This document shows positions 34,406 to 46,847 of a DNA stretch of 64,000 nucleotides, one piece after another; the first letter of the stretch is position 1, and the number at the start of each line of letters is the position of its first letter. The translations under genes were made by a program, and so were the position numbers. The stretch is from Atriophallophorus winterbourni (taxonomy: Eukaryota > Platyhelminthes > Trematoda > Plagiorchiida > Microphallidae), in contig JACCGJ010000235.1 of assembly GCA_013407085.1 (NCBI GenBank), forward strand, positions 1 through 64,000, given 5' to 3'. The notes below the pieces were generated by a model. It was not told where the DNA came from and did not search any database. It worked only from the letters and a program-made list of their open reading frames with translations.

Positions 34406-35260
34406 TCGTTCCTGCAGTGCGAAAATGTGATTGGCTATTGGAAGTGACCTTCACATGATTATCGATTGGGTAAATCTACGCAGCTGTGCATAGGGTTGCG
34501 AATGGTTACATAATCCCATCCATTATGTGCTAATTGTTTAATACCACAAGGAGGATGTAAGGGTAAGATTCAAATGAGCGTGAAGCCGGCACAAACAACT
34601 GCGAATTCGTGTGTAAGTATTGAGGAACAAGTTGCTGCAGCAATAAGAAATCACTTGTAAATATTCCGAAATCGAAGCCCGTCTAGTATCTCTTTTTTAG
34701 CTATCCAACATTTATGATGAAGTCAATACGTATCCTTCTCTGTAGTATTTTTCCCGCTTTTTTCGACAAATGTTAAAGCTATCTGTGGGGTAAATACATA
34801 AATTTTCCTATCAACTGAGGCCAATTTTGGACGCGCAATTTTGAACAAATTACGAGATACCGGGAATTGTTGTGAAACTTTTGTCCCAAAACATTGAGTT
34901 ACGGCATGTGCTAATAAACGGGATCATATGTGGAAATTATCCATCAAGACGGAGAAGAAACATCGTTCAGTCAACAAACTGTAACTTGATGTCAATTTTT
35001 AAAAAATTTTGGTGAAATTATTATACCTGATGAAAATTCGTTTATACGAATAAAGCCAATTTCTTCTTCTTCTTAATTCCCAAGTTGAACGGTATAAGCA
35101 CCGGCCTTGGAATTTTCGAAGGACATTGTTCGTACCCCACACGACTTCTTCTTACACGACTTATTGTAGACGGTAGTTTGAGTGGCAACAACACAACTTT
35201 TAAAACATATGACTTAGTTACGCTTTTCGGCACTGTTTTAAACTATCTACGATTAGATTC
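34406..35260. other. Region upstream of membrane-protein gene
   Basis: Presumed promoter side of the minus-strand gene. No clear core promoter motif was seen, and no other gene. Confidence 0.3.
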
Positions 35261-35261
35261 A

Positions 35262-38200
35262 AGGTAATTCAAGGTTTTTAATGGTCTAAAAAGCAACAAG
35301 CTTAACAACAACCATAGGATGGTAAAAATTGAAATTTAAGTGTATAAACAATATAAGAACATAGATTAAACAGTATGTAAGTGTTCTGGAAACGAATAAT
35401 GCAATAAAAATTCGTCTAATTCCGTTTTAAAGTCATGCAAGTTAGTGGCGTGAGCAACGGTTGAAGGTAAACTGTTCCAAGTAAAACAGACACGGACAGA
35501 GTAAAATACCTTCTACAGTTCGGGCGGGAATGAGGTACGACCAGCACATATTCATGGGTCCGATAATTCCTCGTATCCCTTCGCGTGAATAAATCGTGTA
35601 ATGGATGGTTCGGGGTATGGAATGTTTTGTAAAGTAAGATCAGGTCTCCTCTGATTCGTCGATAGGGAAAATCAAACAGATTCAGTTGAGCTATCCTTTC
35701 TTTATAAGGTTTGTTTCGGATGCTGAGAACTAGTTTCGTTGAGCGGTGATAGATTCGCTGCATAAGTTCCACATCCCTCTTGAGCCACGGAGACCATGAC
35801 TGCACACCGTATTCCATGACTGGTCTCAAGTATGTATCATGATCCTTGGGAATATCTTGGGCGAAAATTTCCCAAATACACGTTTGAGTAGATTTAGAAC
35901 ACGTGTTGCTTTTTTAAAGGCACTGTTAGTTTGAAGTGATGTTTTTAAACTGGACCATATCCAGACACCCAAATCTTTTTCTTCACTGCAATTTTCAAGG
36001 ACATGCGAACCTATGTGATATGTGAACTCTACTCGATTCCCCACATTCATGATCCTGCATTTGTTGGAGTTAAACGGCAGTTTGTTCTCCAACGACCAGC
36101 TGTGAAGCGTATCAAGATCCTTTTGTAATAGCAGACAGTCTTCTGGACTACGAATGCTGCGCCAAATCTTTATGTCGTCCGCAAATAACGAAATGTTAAA
36201 TCGAACAATTTCCGGTATTTCATTGACATAAACCAGAAAGAGGATCGGACCAAGGACTGAGCCTTGGGGAACTCCGCTAGTTGCTGCAATTGGTTTGGAT
36301 AATGCACCATCAACACGTACCTGGTTAGTGCGGTTTGTTAGGTAGTCATTTAGCCAATTCAGCAACTTTCCAGTAATACCAAGCCCTTCAAGCTTCTGCA
36401 GTAGTAGGGAATGGTCAACACGATCGAATGCTTTTGAAATATCCAAGTAGCACGCGTGTATTGCTTGTCCTTTATCTACCGATTTTGTCCAATCATCTAG
36501 CGTTAACAGTAAATTAGACAAACAGGAATAATTTCGTCTGAATCCATGCTGGTTCCTCGAAAGCAACTGATTATTCTCGAAGTGTTTCATTAGATCGTCA
36601 ACAATGAGTCGCTGAAGTAATTTTGAAATCACTGGTAACAGAGTAACGGGTCGGTAATTGGAAACATCGGAGCGATTTCCACCTTTGTAAATGGGAGAAA
36701 TTATTCCTCGTTTCCAATCTGTAGGAATCACTCCACTTGCCAGTGTTTGCTCGAACAGATAAGTGAGTGGTTTGTATACCAAACTCGCAAATTGCTTCAA
36801 TATTTTCGGTGTTATTCCGTCGGCCCCAGGAGACTTTCCGGTTTTAAGATTAAATAAACTTTGGAGGACACGTTTCTCAGTGACACTTATTTCACTTAGG
36901 GCGACCGTGTTTGAGAGTGTTGGATTTGGGCTGTTTATTGCATGTTGTATCGGGTTGAATACCGATGAATAAAACGTGGCTAAAGCATCAGCAGTTTCTG
37001 CTGCAGTTGTTGTTGGTCCAGCTGATGTGTTCACGGACGCTACTCCAGGTTTCACGTTAGCTTGATCGTTAACCATACGATATAGTATTTTGGGGTTTCG
37101 CTCCATCATGCTTGATATCACTTCTTGAAAGCACAACTTGTCTTGGATGACAAATTTGTTTACTTTGTTCCGCAGTAAACGGAATGTTTCCCAGGTCTCG
37201 GATGATGGGTTTTGCCGATGGTGTCGCCAAGAAATGTTGCGTACCGTTAACCACTTACGAGTTCGGCTTCTTAATTTAAATTCAAAGTTTTTTCTTGAGT
37301 CCCTGAGGACAAATTCGGAGCTCACATCGATTGAACTTTTGAGATTAGATATTAGCCATATCCAAAACTCATGTACGTTGCTGGTTTCCGGTTGGCATTT
37401 AAACGTGTTTTTCAGAGCAACACTCAACGCCATAGTGTTGATCCGCCTAACTCTTTTACGGGCATCATTTGTTCTTACAGCTTCAAACAGATAGTCAAAC
37501 TGGATGACGACGTGATCACTTAGTCCCAGTGGACTTTCGTAAGCAACGTTATCAATGTCATGTTCATTGCTTGTAAGAACGAGATCTAAGAGTGAGGGTA
37601 AATCGTTTCCGCGGTATCGGGTATTACATGTAATGTGGTTATAAAGAGGAATATCGTCAAACAACTCACTGAATGCGCGCTCGAGGGAGTGTTCTGGGTA
37701 AATGGTCCTGCTTTGCAGATTCAGTAAATTAGAGTCACCCATAATTAAAAATCCACAAGTGTATCTGGAAGTAACCATGCGAATTTTATCCAGTAGGGCC
37801 AGATTGTAAGTTTCCTGTGCAGACGGTGGGCGATATACTACTCCCAAAACACAGTCTTCGCCGTTAGCTAATCGGACTGAGCACCAGAGTTTATCCCGTA
37901 ACACGATATCTGGATTAGTAACCTCAGCACAGAGGGTTTTATTTATAGTGCAATACTCCTCCTCCTCCTCCTCTAGTTTCACGGTCATGACGAATAAGTG
38001 ACATTCCTGGTAATTCTAGTTCACTATTTGTTTGGTGAGTCTGTAGCCACGTTTCCGTTACGGCGCTAAGGTATGGTGAACATTTCAGAAAAACTGTACA
38101 CGTTGGTGTAGAGGCGTTTCATTGTCGTTTTTCTCATAAAGGATGGGGTATAGGGAAGGAAGCTAGCGGAGTGCCAAATTTCTGTTAGGCTGACTCCTCA

Positions 38201-39480
38201 AGAGTCGGCAACTGAAGGTTTTTTGCTTGCAGGGATGCCTGATCGTTTTGAGGTTGTACTGTTGTAATGCAGTGATCTATAGTGTCGGCTGAATTTGTTT
38301 CTGACACGTTAACTACTGATTGACTTGGTATTGTTTCTATTGAACTTCGTGGTGCATCTATCTTTCCAATATGAAGTTTCGATGCGCTTAGTCTAATTTC
38401 TCGCGGGATTATTCTGCGGCCATTTTCTCAACGAGTTTTGACCGTGTTCAACATATCATTACGCAAGAACGTTATTTTAAGGGTCTTAGGATCGATACCC
38501 TTATAATTCGTGGATTTGTGGATGCTACATAATTCAAACCAAGTATATCACTGAGGAATGTCCATTGTAGCTGATCGTGTTTGCGCTGCACTGCTTTATC
38601 AGTTGCTTCACCAACCTCTGAGACTGCAAAAAGGATTACACTTCGATCATCCCTCTGCTTCGTTTGAGCATGTGCCCCATCAGGGCACATCAGCGAAGAT
38701 CTTTCCAGTAGTCTCTGAACCCTCCATACGCAGTAGAAAGGCGGAGAGTAAGATGTTTTAAACAGTCTTGACTGGTCCTGATTTGATAAAGTAGGTTTAC
38801 GATTTAGCCGTACCAATGATAATGGTTCAACTGGCTCCAAGTACATGATGCTTCACAACCTTCTCCATTCTTCTTTATCGTGCTTTAGCCTGCCACCCTA
38901 TCAAGGTGCCACTCGTTTCCTTTACATTGGTGCAAATCACGCTTAGTCCGTGAAGCGAATATACACTGTGTGCTTGTCGCTTTCGCTGGTTACTGGACGT
39001 TTCAACCGCCTAAGATCGAATACCCATCGTGTCCACGGTAGAGGTATTCTGCACCGTTACTTTTTGTTTTGAATCTGAGGGTTTTCGCTGAACCTTCAGA
39101 TGAGCAGGTGGCCTTGGCTCCATAACTTTTTGCGGACCAGGGAATTTTTGTGCAGAAGGCCTTTAAAAGTCGCATCTCTAAAGGTGGCGTCTTGGTGAGG
39201 AGAATGCTCTTCAAGACTCTGACATCTGAACCCTTATGTTGAATGATTTACTGAGACGCAGCTTTTTTCTGACTGGTATTACAGTCGAAACCTATCAGGG
39301 CAAACTGAGAGTTGAGAGCGGCGAGCAGAGTCTCTACCGTGGCCTTTAACGTTCCTATACGTAGCTTCAAGCTCAGCATCCGATGATTTCTGCACCAACT
39401 TCTGACACACATTTCACAGCTACTGCACGAATAGTACAAAGATGCCGGAAGCATTCGCTGTTGCACGATCACGTCCGGAA
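35262..39480 (-). mobile_element. Nearly complete CR1-like (SR1-type) LINE
   Basis: About 4.2 kb, minus strand. The 3' end at 35262 shows the repeat AAGGTAATTCAAGG. The large ORF2 frame is 37988-35826. It holds the end of an APE-type endonuclease (GDSN, SDHVV) and an RT with ISPIYKGGNRSDVSNYRPVT, YLDISKAFDRVDH, SGVPQGSVLGP and SLFADDIKIW. A frameshift at about 35828 moves the C-terminal part to 35829-35416. A second frameshift lies in the GAG run near 37965; upstream of it the frame reads AVTETWLQTHQTNSELELPG. ORF1 debris with a Cys-rich zinc-finger-like block occupies about 39470-38190. The RT core is intact, but the frame breaks make the copy non-autonomous. Confidence 0.9.
35826..37988 (-). 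pseudogene. LINE ORF2 (endonuclease and reverse transcriptase)
   Basis: A 720-codon open frame. The run of six Glu at its apparent N-terminus is a frameshift artefact of a GGA/GAG microsatellite: in the neighbouring frame the same DNA encodes RGGGGG inside the endonuclease. Endonuclease motifs are followed by RT motifs 0-7, with FADD as the catalytic pair of Asp. The frame ends where a base change in length near 35828 shifts it out of the post-RT region (MEYGVQSWSPWLKRDVELMQ). The protein acts in target-primed reverse transcription. Confidence 0.88.
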
Positions 39481-40600
39481 TGATCGCTGTGTCGGCCTCG
39501 TCAACTGCTGGTCAGGCTATACCCTAATGTAGTCAAATACTTTTTCACCAATGCCGTGAACAGACAACAGACAGTATTGCCATTAAATTATCTCTTCGGG
39601 ATTACGTACAAAACTGACAACCTACAACATATTCCCAGCGAGCAGTTTAATGACGGTTTATTTATTGTCGATCATTCTATATCGTTACACAAAACTCGTT
39701 ACTCCAGGAGCGGGGATCCCGCTTATCGGTGTTAACGCTGCGGGAGAGATTGTTACTCCCGAACCGGTCTGTATATTCTCGTGAAACGTCTAGGATCAAG
39801 GGGATCATCTTGCATTTGCGATGTACCTCCCTGGTTGACATCGAACTCACGAGGTCAACAACAAACCTATATCAATGCACGCATAATCTCCGGGATGGTT
39901 GATAACCAAGCTTGTTTTAATCTCCCTTCGCACCAGACCCAATGACGTTGAATCAGGTGGCTTTTAAAGTCAAACTGTTGAAAACAATCCGGTCAATAAG
40001 GTGGTACCTTCCAGCGTTCGTGCTGTGAAAACAAAGCACAATCTTCAAGTAATTGGGAAACGCTCTGGCTTGCTTCCTCTCGTGGGGCATCTTCATCCTG
40101 TCAGATTGCACATCTGTTGCCAGACATGCATTGCATTTCGAAAGCCTGTCAAACGCTGCTTAGTGCAACGTGACACCATCTCAGCATCGGAATGCGAGGC
40201 GGTTTCTTGTGCCAAGCTCACGAACCATCACGTTCCAACCATCATCCACATGACATGAGTTCCGAAGATGATTGACAGACACCGAACAACAACACCTCGA
40301 GACCCGAAAGTGTTTTCATCGATCGATTGTGACAAGAATGTTTCAATCGCAGGTGAATGAATTAAAACAAACGCAATCGACATTGTGTTGTTAGATGCAT
40401 GTTCGCGAATCAAGCAGTTTCGAAAAGACTATCTGATTAATTTCTGTGAATAACCAGATCTTTGCATGGGCGCTGTTTTGGAGATCCGAATTAACAGACA
40501 TCACCCTCTGAGTTGAGAGGAGAGATGTGTGTGGAAAATTCTCTCTCGATTTAAGATGTAGGGAATATCCTCTTTGATTTACTCTTCAACTTTACCTTCG
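39481..40600. other. Unidentified, possibly old transposable element
   Basis: The base composition is less AT-rich than true intergenic DNA here, and short broken reading frames occur on both strands, as in decayed elements. No motif was identified. It includes a GGGATCCCGC palindrome near 39714. Confidence 0.3.
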
Positions 40601-40604
40601 TCTC

Positions 40605-41170
40605 GTCCTTTGGATGCTGAACTGCATGTCGGTTGAACATATCAAGTTACCTAGAACTATACAGAAAATTCGTAGCTGTATGGCTGCAAGACCTGGACCA
40701 AACACGCTGAATGGTTTCCATCTGAGGAGCATCTGCCGTATCTTGAATATATCGTGCATGGATAAAGTAACGAATGCTGAAGTGCCTTCTAAAGCTTATC
40801 TACAGAACATGTTCACCCTACTATGACAGCGCTGTCTACGATAGCTGGTTTCTGTGTATAGATTAGAAAATGGACAAGAAATCTCCTCTATAGATTTGAC
40901 TTCAGAAGGTTGAATTTTTGTGCATGGTTCACTTAAGTTAAAAAGACACTCTTAAAAAACGTCTGACAGCTATGAACATCGACCTTTTGAGATGCGAAGA
41001 ACTTGCTCTTGACCGCTCACTTTGGAGGTGCTGTGCGAAACGTCGTCTGTAAGCTGGATAAGAGCAGACCTTGCTCTTTGCTGCTGACTGTATATAACGA
41101 AGTCAGCTTGCAACCGACACCGATGAAACTGTGAGCGCTGCAGCAGAGATCGTTTCCCTCGAAGAGTTTA
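40605..41170 (+). mobile_element. RTE-like LINE 3' fragment
   Basis: The plus frames read LNGFHLRSICRILNISCMDK, VTNAEVPSKA and MFTLL, then, after a deletion, MNIDLLRCEELALDRSLWRC. This is the standard end of RTE ORF2. It is fragmentary, and nothing else was recognised to 42050. Confidence 0.65.
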
Positions 41171-42049
41171 GTTATTCAAAACGCCGTGTAGCCTGATTCC
41201 CTGACTCGATTGTGATGTACATCCATGACCAACATGCACGCATAAGGAGGCAATATTGACAACGAGACTCCAACGTATTTCCGGATGCATTTTTATTACC
41301 CGGGGTAAATAATTATCTAACCAATGAAGAATTACTGAAAACAGCGACTGCTGAGAGAAGAAATCTACCAAACAGACAGGTGTTCAGGATCCCATGGCTT
41401 CATGAACTGCCAGCTCGGAGCTACAATCCGGAACATGTCTTATGTTATAGAAACAAGATTTCGATGTTCATGCTTAAGTCTCTCTGTAAGAAATATTCAC
41501 AATGACCTTGATGATGAACGAGTAAATTTTGTGCATCAAACCCAAATCCTACTGACTGGATTTTATTTAGTTGAGCTAATCAAGGGTTGTTCGTACATCA
41601 AATTCCGAAAACTCCATTCAAGTTTGTTGAATTCGCAACTTCGGATAGAGCTTCTATTTCACACAACATCAACAGAAACACAATCGTCGGTAACAACGAC
41701 AACTTCTTCATCATTATCAACACCATCGCATTCATCTGCATTTTCGACATCTCCACCACCACATCATCCTCATCTTCCTCCTACTCCTTCTCGCCATCAT
41801 TTTTAATCTAATTTCCTTCCATTAAATTAGTGCAATGGCTCACCAAACCAAACTGACCTCAAGGTTTGCAATACCAAGCATCTACTAGCGATCCTGTGCA
41901 TTTTGAATATCACCTGGCCTATAAACACCCGCGCATTGTATCTTGCAATCCGCAAAAAATTCTGTCTGTGAAATCATCTTGTGGATTCTAAGTTTGGTGT
42001 CGTAGCGAAAGTGGGTCGTTACATGACAAACCTTACGGGATCACCAAGG

Positions 42050-42480
42050 ATTTATGGTTCAAAAGTTAATACATTACAACACCACAGGATTACGGTATGA
42101 ATGAAAATGTGAAAAAATATAGTAGTATAAAAGGAATAGAGTATATCAAATGTAAGGCTCACGAATAAGTATAAGACCGATTTCGCTTTAAACATCGCCA
42201 GGCAAGAAGAGTCCATCACATTTTGGGGTAGGGTATTCCAAAGAACAAAATGGCGCCGACAATCAATACGGGAACTTGGGATGTAACGGGATAAGGTATG
42301 TCCGCGTGTCACTTTCCCATCACACATATCGAGCAATTGTTTTTATCGATGTCCTTCGGTAGACGCGATTCTAATGACATCTAGTGGTGCTAATTGTTCC
42401 GTAAAATTTCAATTTCCCGAAATCTAATCTATAGAGTTGCTCTAGGCGAAAATTGATTGGGGAACATATTCTACGAGAGC
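42050..42480 (-). mobile_element. LINE 3'-end fragment
   Basis: The minus strand reads LDMCDGKVTRGHTLSRYIPS then SRIDCRRHFVLWNTLPQNVM, the C-terminal tail typical of CR1/L2-like ORF2. It is truncated. Confidence 0.6.
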
Positions 42481-44540
42481 TTCTTTCAACCAAAGATGCC
42501 CCAAAGATATAGCAAGTACTGGGAACCCGTTGCCAGGTCACTGCTGTTATTTTTTGTTGATAAATTGCAAAAATGGCAGAATCTAAGACCGTGTATAATC
42601 TATCTCGATGTCTGGCACTTTGCCAAACCTCGAACACACACACACCTCAAAATGTATCCCATGGGATACGATGTTTATCGAAACTGAAAGTGATTTTAAA
42701 CCACACTAAATGCCAAATTACTTTCATATTTAACAATACTAATTCATTTTTCTGTTTCATTTTTGTCATAGGATCAAATGCCATTGAAAGCCGCTTGGCG
42801 GAATATGAAGTAAGTCGTGCAACACGCAATTTTCGTATGACCCGAGTGATGCTACTTACAACAAAATTAAGTAGTAAATAACGACCCACTGAAATGTTGC
42901 TGCCGGAGGAATTTCCAGGGTACTCCAAGTTGATTACTCTCGTTCAACAAGTTTGATGGAATGTGCCAATCTTCTCATCACTCGACGATGAGGGGCTGGG
43001 AGCTGAGATTAAGTGATGTGTTGGAATTGGCACGGGTAACCATGGTGATTGATAACCGAATCTCGGTATGAATCAAAACGTTGGTTTGGTCCTAGTAAAT
43101 ACCTCGAAGTTGATAGTTATTAAACTTAAAAAAATTCTAATCAGGCCCTGCGGCCTCTTAACTCTTGTTTATTTAGCGCAAAGTCAGGGGTGGGAAGATC
43201 ACGTCAGGACAGTCGAGGTCAAGGTCAAGCATCAATAACCACGCCACCCCTTCCTGTGTATCACACTCACTTGTCGATCGTGCCCGGATTCATCCCTGAG
43301 GTCAGCCTGTTCACTGACGAATCCCATAACACGGAAGAATGTCAGTGTGTATTACACACACACACAAAGCTGATACGCCTATCTAATATCAACAAACCCT
43401 GTTACCCGTTTATCGATTGTCACTTTGAGCTGATTTGCTAATCGATTTCGCACCCTGATCACGTAAGATTTGTTTGACCAACCATGACGAGTTGCACATC
43501 GATCGATAACAGCAGGCGCTGTCCATCTGATTGTCACCAGATGCGTTCTCATTCAATCCTCCCAAAACCCGGGTTCGCGATTGTTTTCGTAGGTTGTTCA
43601 TACGCTTCCTGCACTTGTGATGTGTCGGAAGGTAGGGTTCAACAAATTACTCAAAAGCACTCATCGCTAGGACACTTCCTCCATTGGGCAAATCGCCAGG
43701 AAGTCGCGGATATTTCCCCAAATATTGTTGGTACCCTTTTTCGAGTTTGGTATAGCGAGAAGTTTGATTGAGCGGCACTCTACGCTGGTCGATCCGATAG
43801 AATCTTGAACCTCAAATCCACTGTTTTTTCCGAGTCCAAACGGAGTAGTGCATTTTCCCCATCTCGGGGTCAGATTCATTCGCAATTCGACTTTGATCGG
43901 GCAAGATAACCCCGTGGTGCGGTTGATACCCTGAATAGCATTGGAAACTTAACAGAGAGGTGTAATTGGCAGTCTGTTTGGGGACGAATATAGTGGTGTT
44001 GCATCTTGAACCCAAGGGAATCGGTTTTGTAATTGCTTGTGTGGGGTAACAAAAATGTCAAACACATTAGAAGAAGAATTCTGGTCTTCTAATGGCATAA
44101 TATTCATTCAGGAAGAGGAAATTTACTTTAAGGATTTCAGTAATTTTAGTTTTTCGTTTGTCCCTTTTAAGTCGGGCTGCACAAAGCAACCCACGCCCTG
44201 GTCTACAAGACATATTCACTTTACTATAACAACGTCGGCTGCACTAGCTGTGTAATGCTTACAGAACAAAATACGGTCTTTGATGGAAATGCATGCAATT
44301 GAGCATCTTCCGTATATGGTCTTGTTCCAACAGATCTACAATATGATCAGTTGAGCCGAGCAAGTAACTCATCGTGTTAGCCGCATATAGGGTACAAAAA
44401 GACAGGTGAAATCTCTCGACATTGACCCTACAACATGCTAAGAACCAGCTCTTGGACGCTAATTTCGAAGCCACCGTGTAAAGCACAATCTTCTAGCCAG
44501 TGAATGTGGGTGCTGCTTTCTATTGATCATCGGAGATGAC
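42481..44540. other. Intergenic, nothing recognised
   Basis: Only short frames without domain signal. The part at 43140-43400 is GC-richer (CCTGCGGCCTCTTAACTC, GGGGTGGGAAG) and could be part of an LTR or other element, unproven. Confidence 0.3.
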
Positions 44541-44626
44541 TAGATGATGATAGTGATGATGATGATGATGAATGTGACGATGATGATGATGATGGTGATG
44601 ATTGTATTGATGATGATGATGATGAC

Positions 44627-44661
<35 letters not shown>

Positions 44662-44920
44662 CGACGACGATGATGATGGAATGATGATGATGATGATGAT
44701 GATGTTAATGATAATGATGATGACGTTGATGATGATGATGATGATAATGACGTTGATGATACAGATGATACAGATGATGATACAGATGATACAGATGATG
44801 ATAATACAGATGATGATGATGATGATGGTGATGAAGATGGTGATGATGATGGTGTTAATTTTGATGGACAGTGTGATGATGGTGATGATCATGATCATGA
44901 TGATGACGTATTTCAAGTTC
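44540..44920. repeat. Imperfect (GAT)n trinucleotide tract
   Basis: About 380 bp dominated by GAT/ATG triplets with an internal variant block ACAGATGAT. The poly-Met and poly-Ser frames it creates on both strands are not genes. Confidence 0.95.
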
Positions 44921-45189
44921 GTATCACTGTCTTGCACCATTTTTCTAAAAAACTATCATCGTCGACATGTGCTAAATTCCTTTTAGATAAATGCTATGGA
45001 AATAACTTTTTTAATTTGTTTTTCAGCATAAAATTTTAATCGCTTAGGCTGAAAGTATTTACGTTTATTGCGGATTATCTATCGATTCTACGACTATGCG
45101 TCAAAATGAAAGCGTAGACGATTTGATTAACAGGTCAACTTTATCAGAATGAAAGCTTGTACTTGATAGCCACTGCTGGATAAGGCTGT

Positions 45190-45535
45190 TGCGACCAACC
45201 TCACATGTTGTTGGCTCCCTTCGGTCGATGTCGACCATGAATATACATCACAATCGAATGAATTTCATGTTTAAAAGCTTTTGGAATGACTAAACTGTCC
45301 GATTCGGGAGGAACAATCTCTCCCACAGCGCTGGCAACGATAGTCAGAACTCTGTTGTAGGGCATCAGTTACACGCCGACGGCGTGCTCTGCGTTCAGCA
45401 GTCAAGAGCTGTATCTGCTCCTCCCCAGCATGCAGACGACGCTTTACACAGCGCCTCCAATGTGAGCGGTCAAGAGCAAGTTCTTCCCAACTCGCCGGGT
45501 TAATGCCAAGTTCACATATACAACCATACATTTGG
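45190..45535 (-). mobile_element. RTE-like LINE 3' end
   Basis: The minus strand reads INPASWEELALDRSHWRRCV, EEQIQLLTAERRARRRR and the terminal zinc finger CQRCGRDCSSRIGQFSH, then the tail ending in CATGGTCGACATCGACCGA. This fragment keeps the zinc finger intact. Confidence 0.8.
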
Positions 45536-45539
45536 ATTT

Positions 45540-45670
45540 AGTTAAATCCATGGGCATGAACACATACATGCATTTCCGTAACACACCTCACGACCGGTTT
45601 TAGGTCGTTTGCACTCGTCACGTAGGGATAGTATGACCGGAATCCACATGCGCTTGAAACAGTGGAGAAA
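45540..45670 (-). repeat. Subfamily A repeat, degenerate ribozyme segment
   Basis: CCATGGGCATGAACACATAC, CACGACCGGTTTTAGGTCG and CACGTAGGGATAGTATGACC. On the minus strand the core has GUGACGA for CUGAUGA and AAAA for GAAA, so it is inactive by prediction. It abuts subfamily C sequence at 45670-45765. Confidence 0.6.
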
Positions 45671-45765
45671 TCTGATGTATGAAAGCAGACGCCTGATCCA
45701 GACAAATTGCCGCGCAGTCAGAGACTGTCACGTTGCCCAGGCCTAGACAAGAGAAATCTGAATCA
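45670..45765 (+). repeat. Subfamily C repeat, partial
   Basis: GTATGAAAGCAGACGCCTGA and GAGACTGTCACGTTGCCCAG match the other C copies. A central segment is missing. Confidence 0.6.
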
Positions 45766-46639
45766 ATTATTTAATACAGTAAAAAAATCCAGGGATCTCA
45801 AATGAACGATAACGCAATAAAAATGCTACTAACAAATAGCGAACTTAGAGTTTTCATTTGCTTGTCTATTATTGATTATTGGGTAAAAACTGTGAACCCA
45901 TACTCACTTAGGTTAATATGGATGCTTCACACTACGACTGTGCCCAACCGTCACGGTATATCCAGCTGAAAACCCTTATTAGTAACCTTTCCAAAATCGA
46001 CGCAGCACGTCTTCCTGGCTGGAGTCCCCTGCGATCATTTATCGCGATCGTCAGTTACGCTTCAAGATATTCCCCGAAACCGTGTTCACTTGCGATCTTG
46101 CACTAGGTATTTTCTTGGAGTGTTTGCTTAGCCTCGTATGCTGCGAAGTAGAATGGCGAGGAAAGCTTGTTATGATGCTTGGCACTGAAAGCTGCAAGGA
46201 AGCTGCCATGCTGATGTCGCTGTACTCGTTTACAAAACTTAATTGAACGCATGTTCCATTCGAGGTGTAGACACCTCTTCCCAGTTTGTTTGTGCTCACT
46301 TTTCTATAGAATCCGTAGCTATTTAAGTCCCACCCTCCCACATGTTTTAATATTTTACTTTTTTCATGTGCCCGATACGATGAACGGGTGTACAAAGACG
46401 TTCGTTTCACAGTTAGGCTTCTATCAATTAATTTTCTTTGCCGCTGTCAGTCCAACGGCGCATCGAAACACATTTATCACTGTTGCCTTTGTTTGTTATT
46501 TGACAAGATTAGCAACACAATTGTTCTCGGTATGACATTTTTCATTAAATGTGGGCACAGTGCCATCAAAACGTGTGTTGTGAGAGCAATTATTCAATTG
46601 TCTCGAAGCGATTCTATTGTCTTATACGGGCGGTAAGCG

Positions 46640-46847
46640 AGCCAGATGCGTGCGTGATCGATCGATCGATCGATTGATCGACTTGACGTGACCTCAGATG
46701 TACTGGCCTGTGGCGTGCGCGCCCGTGTGTGAGTGCGTGCGTATCTGTGCGTAAGTGCGTGCGTGCGTGCCGATGAACTAAGCTTTCAAATTGACGTGTA
46801 AATTTTGTTTTAATTTTAAACTACCGCGGATAATTTAAACGGGAAAT
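46640..46847 (+). promoter_or_regulatory. Candidate promoter of plakin gene
   Basis: Just upstream of the proposed ATG lie a (GATC)n run (46656-46680), a GTGC/GTGCGTGC-rich, CpG-containing stretch (46710-46770) and two copies of TTGACGTG (46683-46690 and 46791-46798), a half-CRE-like sequence. This differs strikingly from the AT-rich surroundings. Promoter activity is inferred. Confidence 0.4.

Noticed and set aside
44527..44986. Poly-Ser/Ile and poly-Met frames
   Set aside because: Products of the GAT trinucleotide tract, not proteins.
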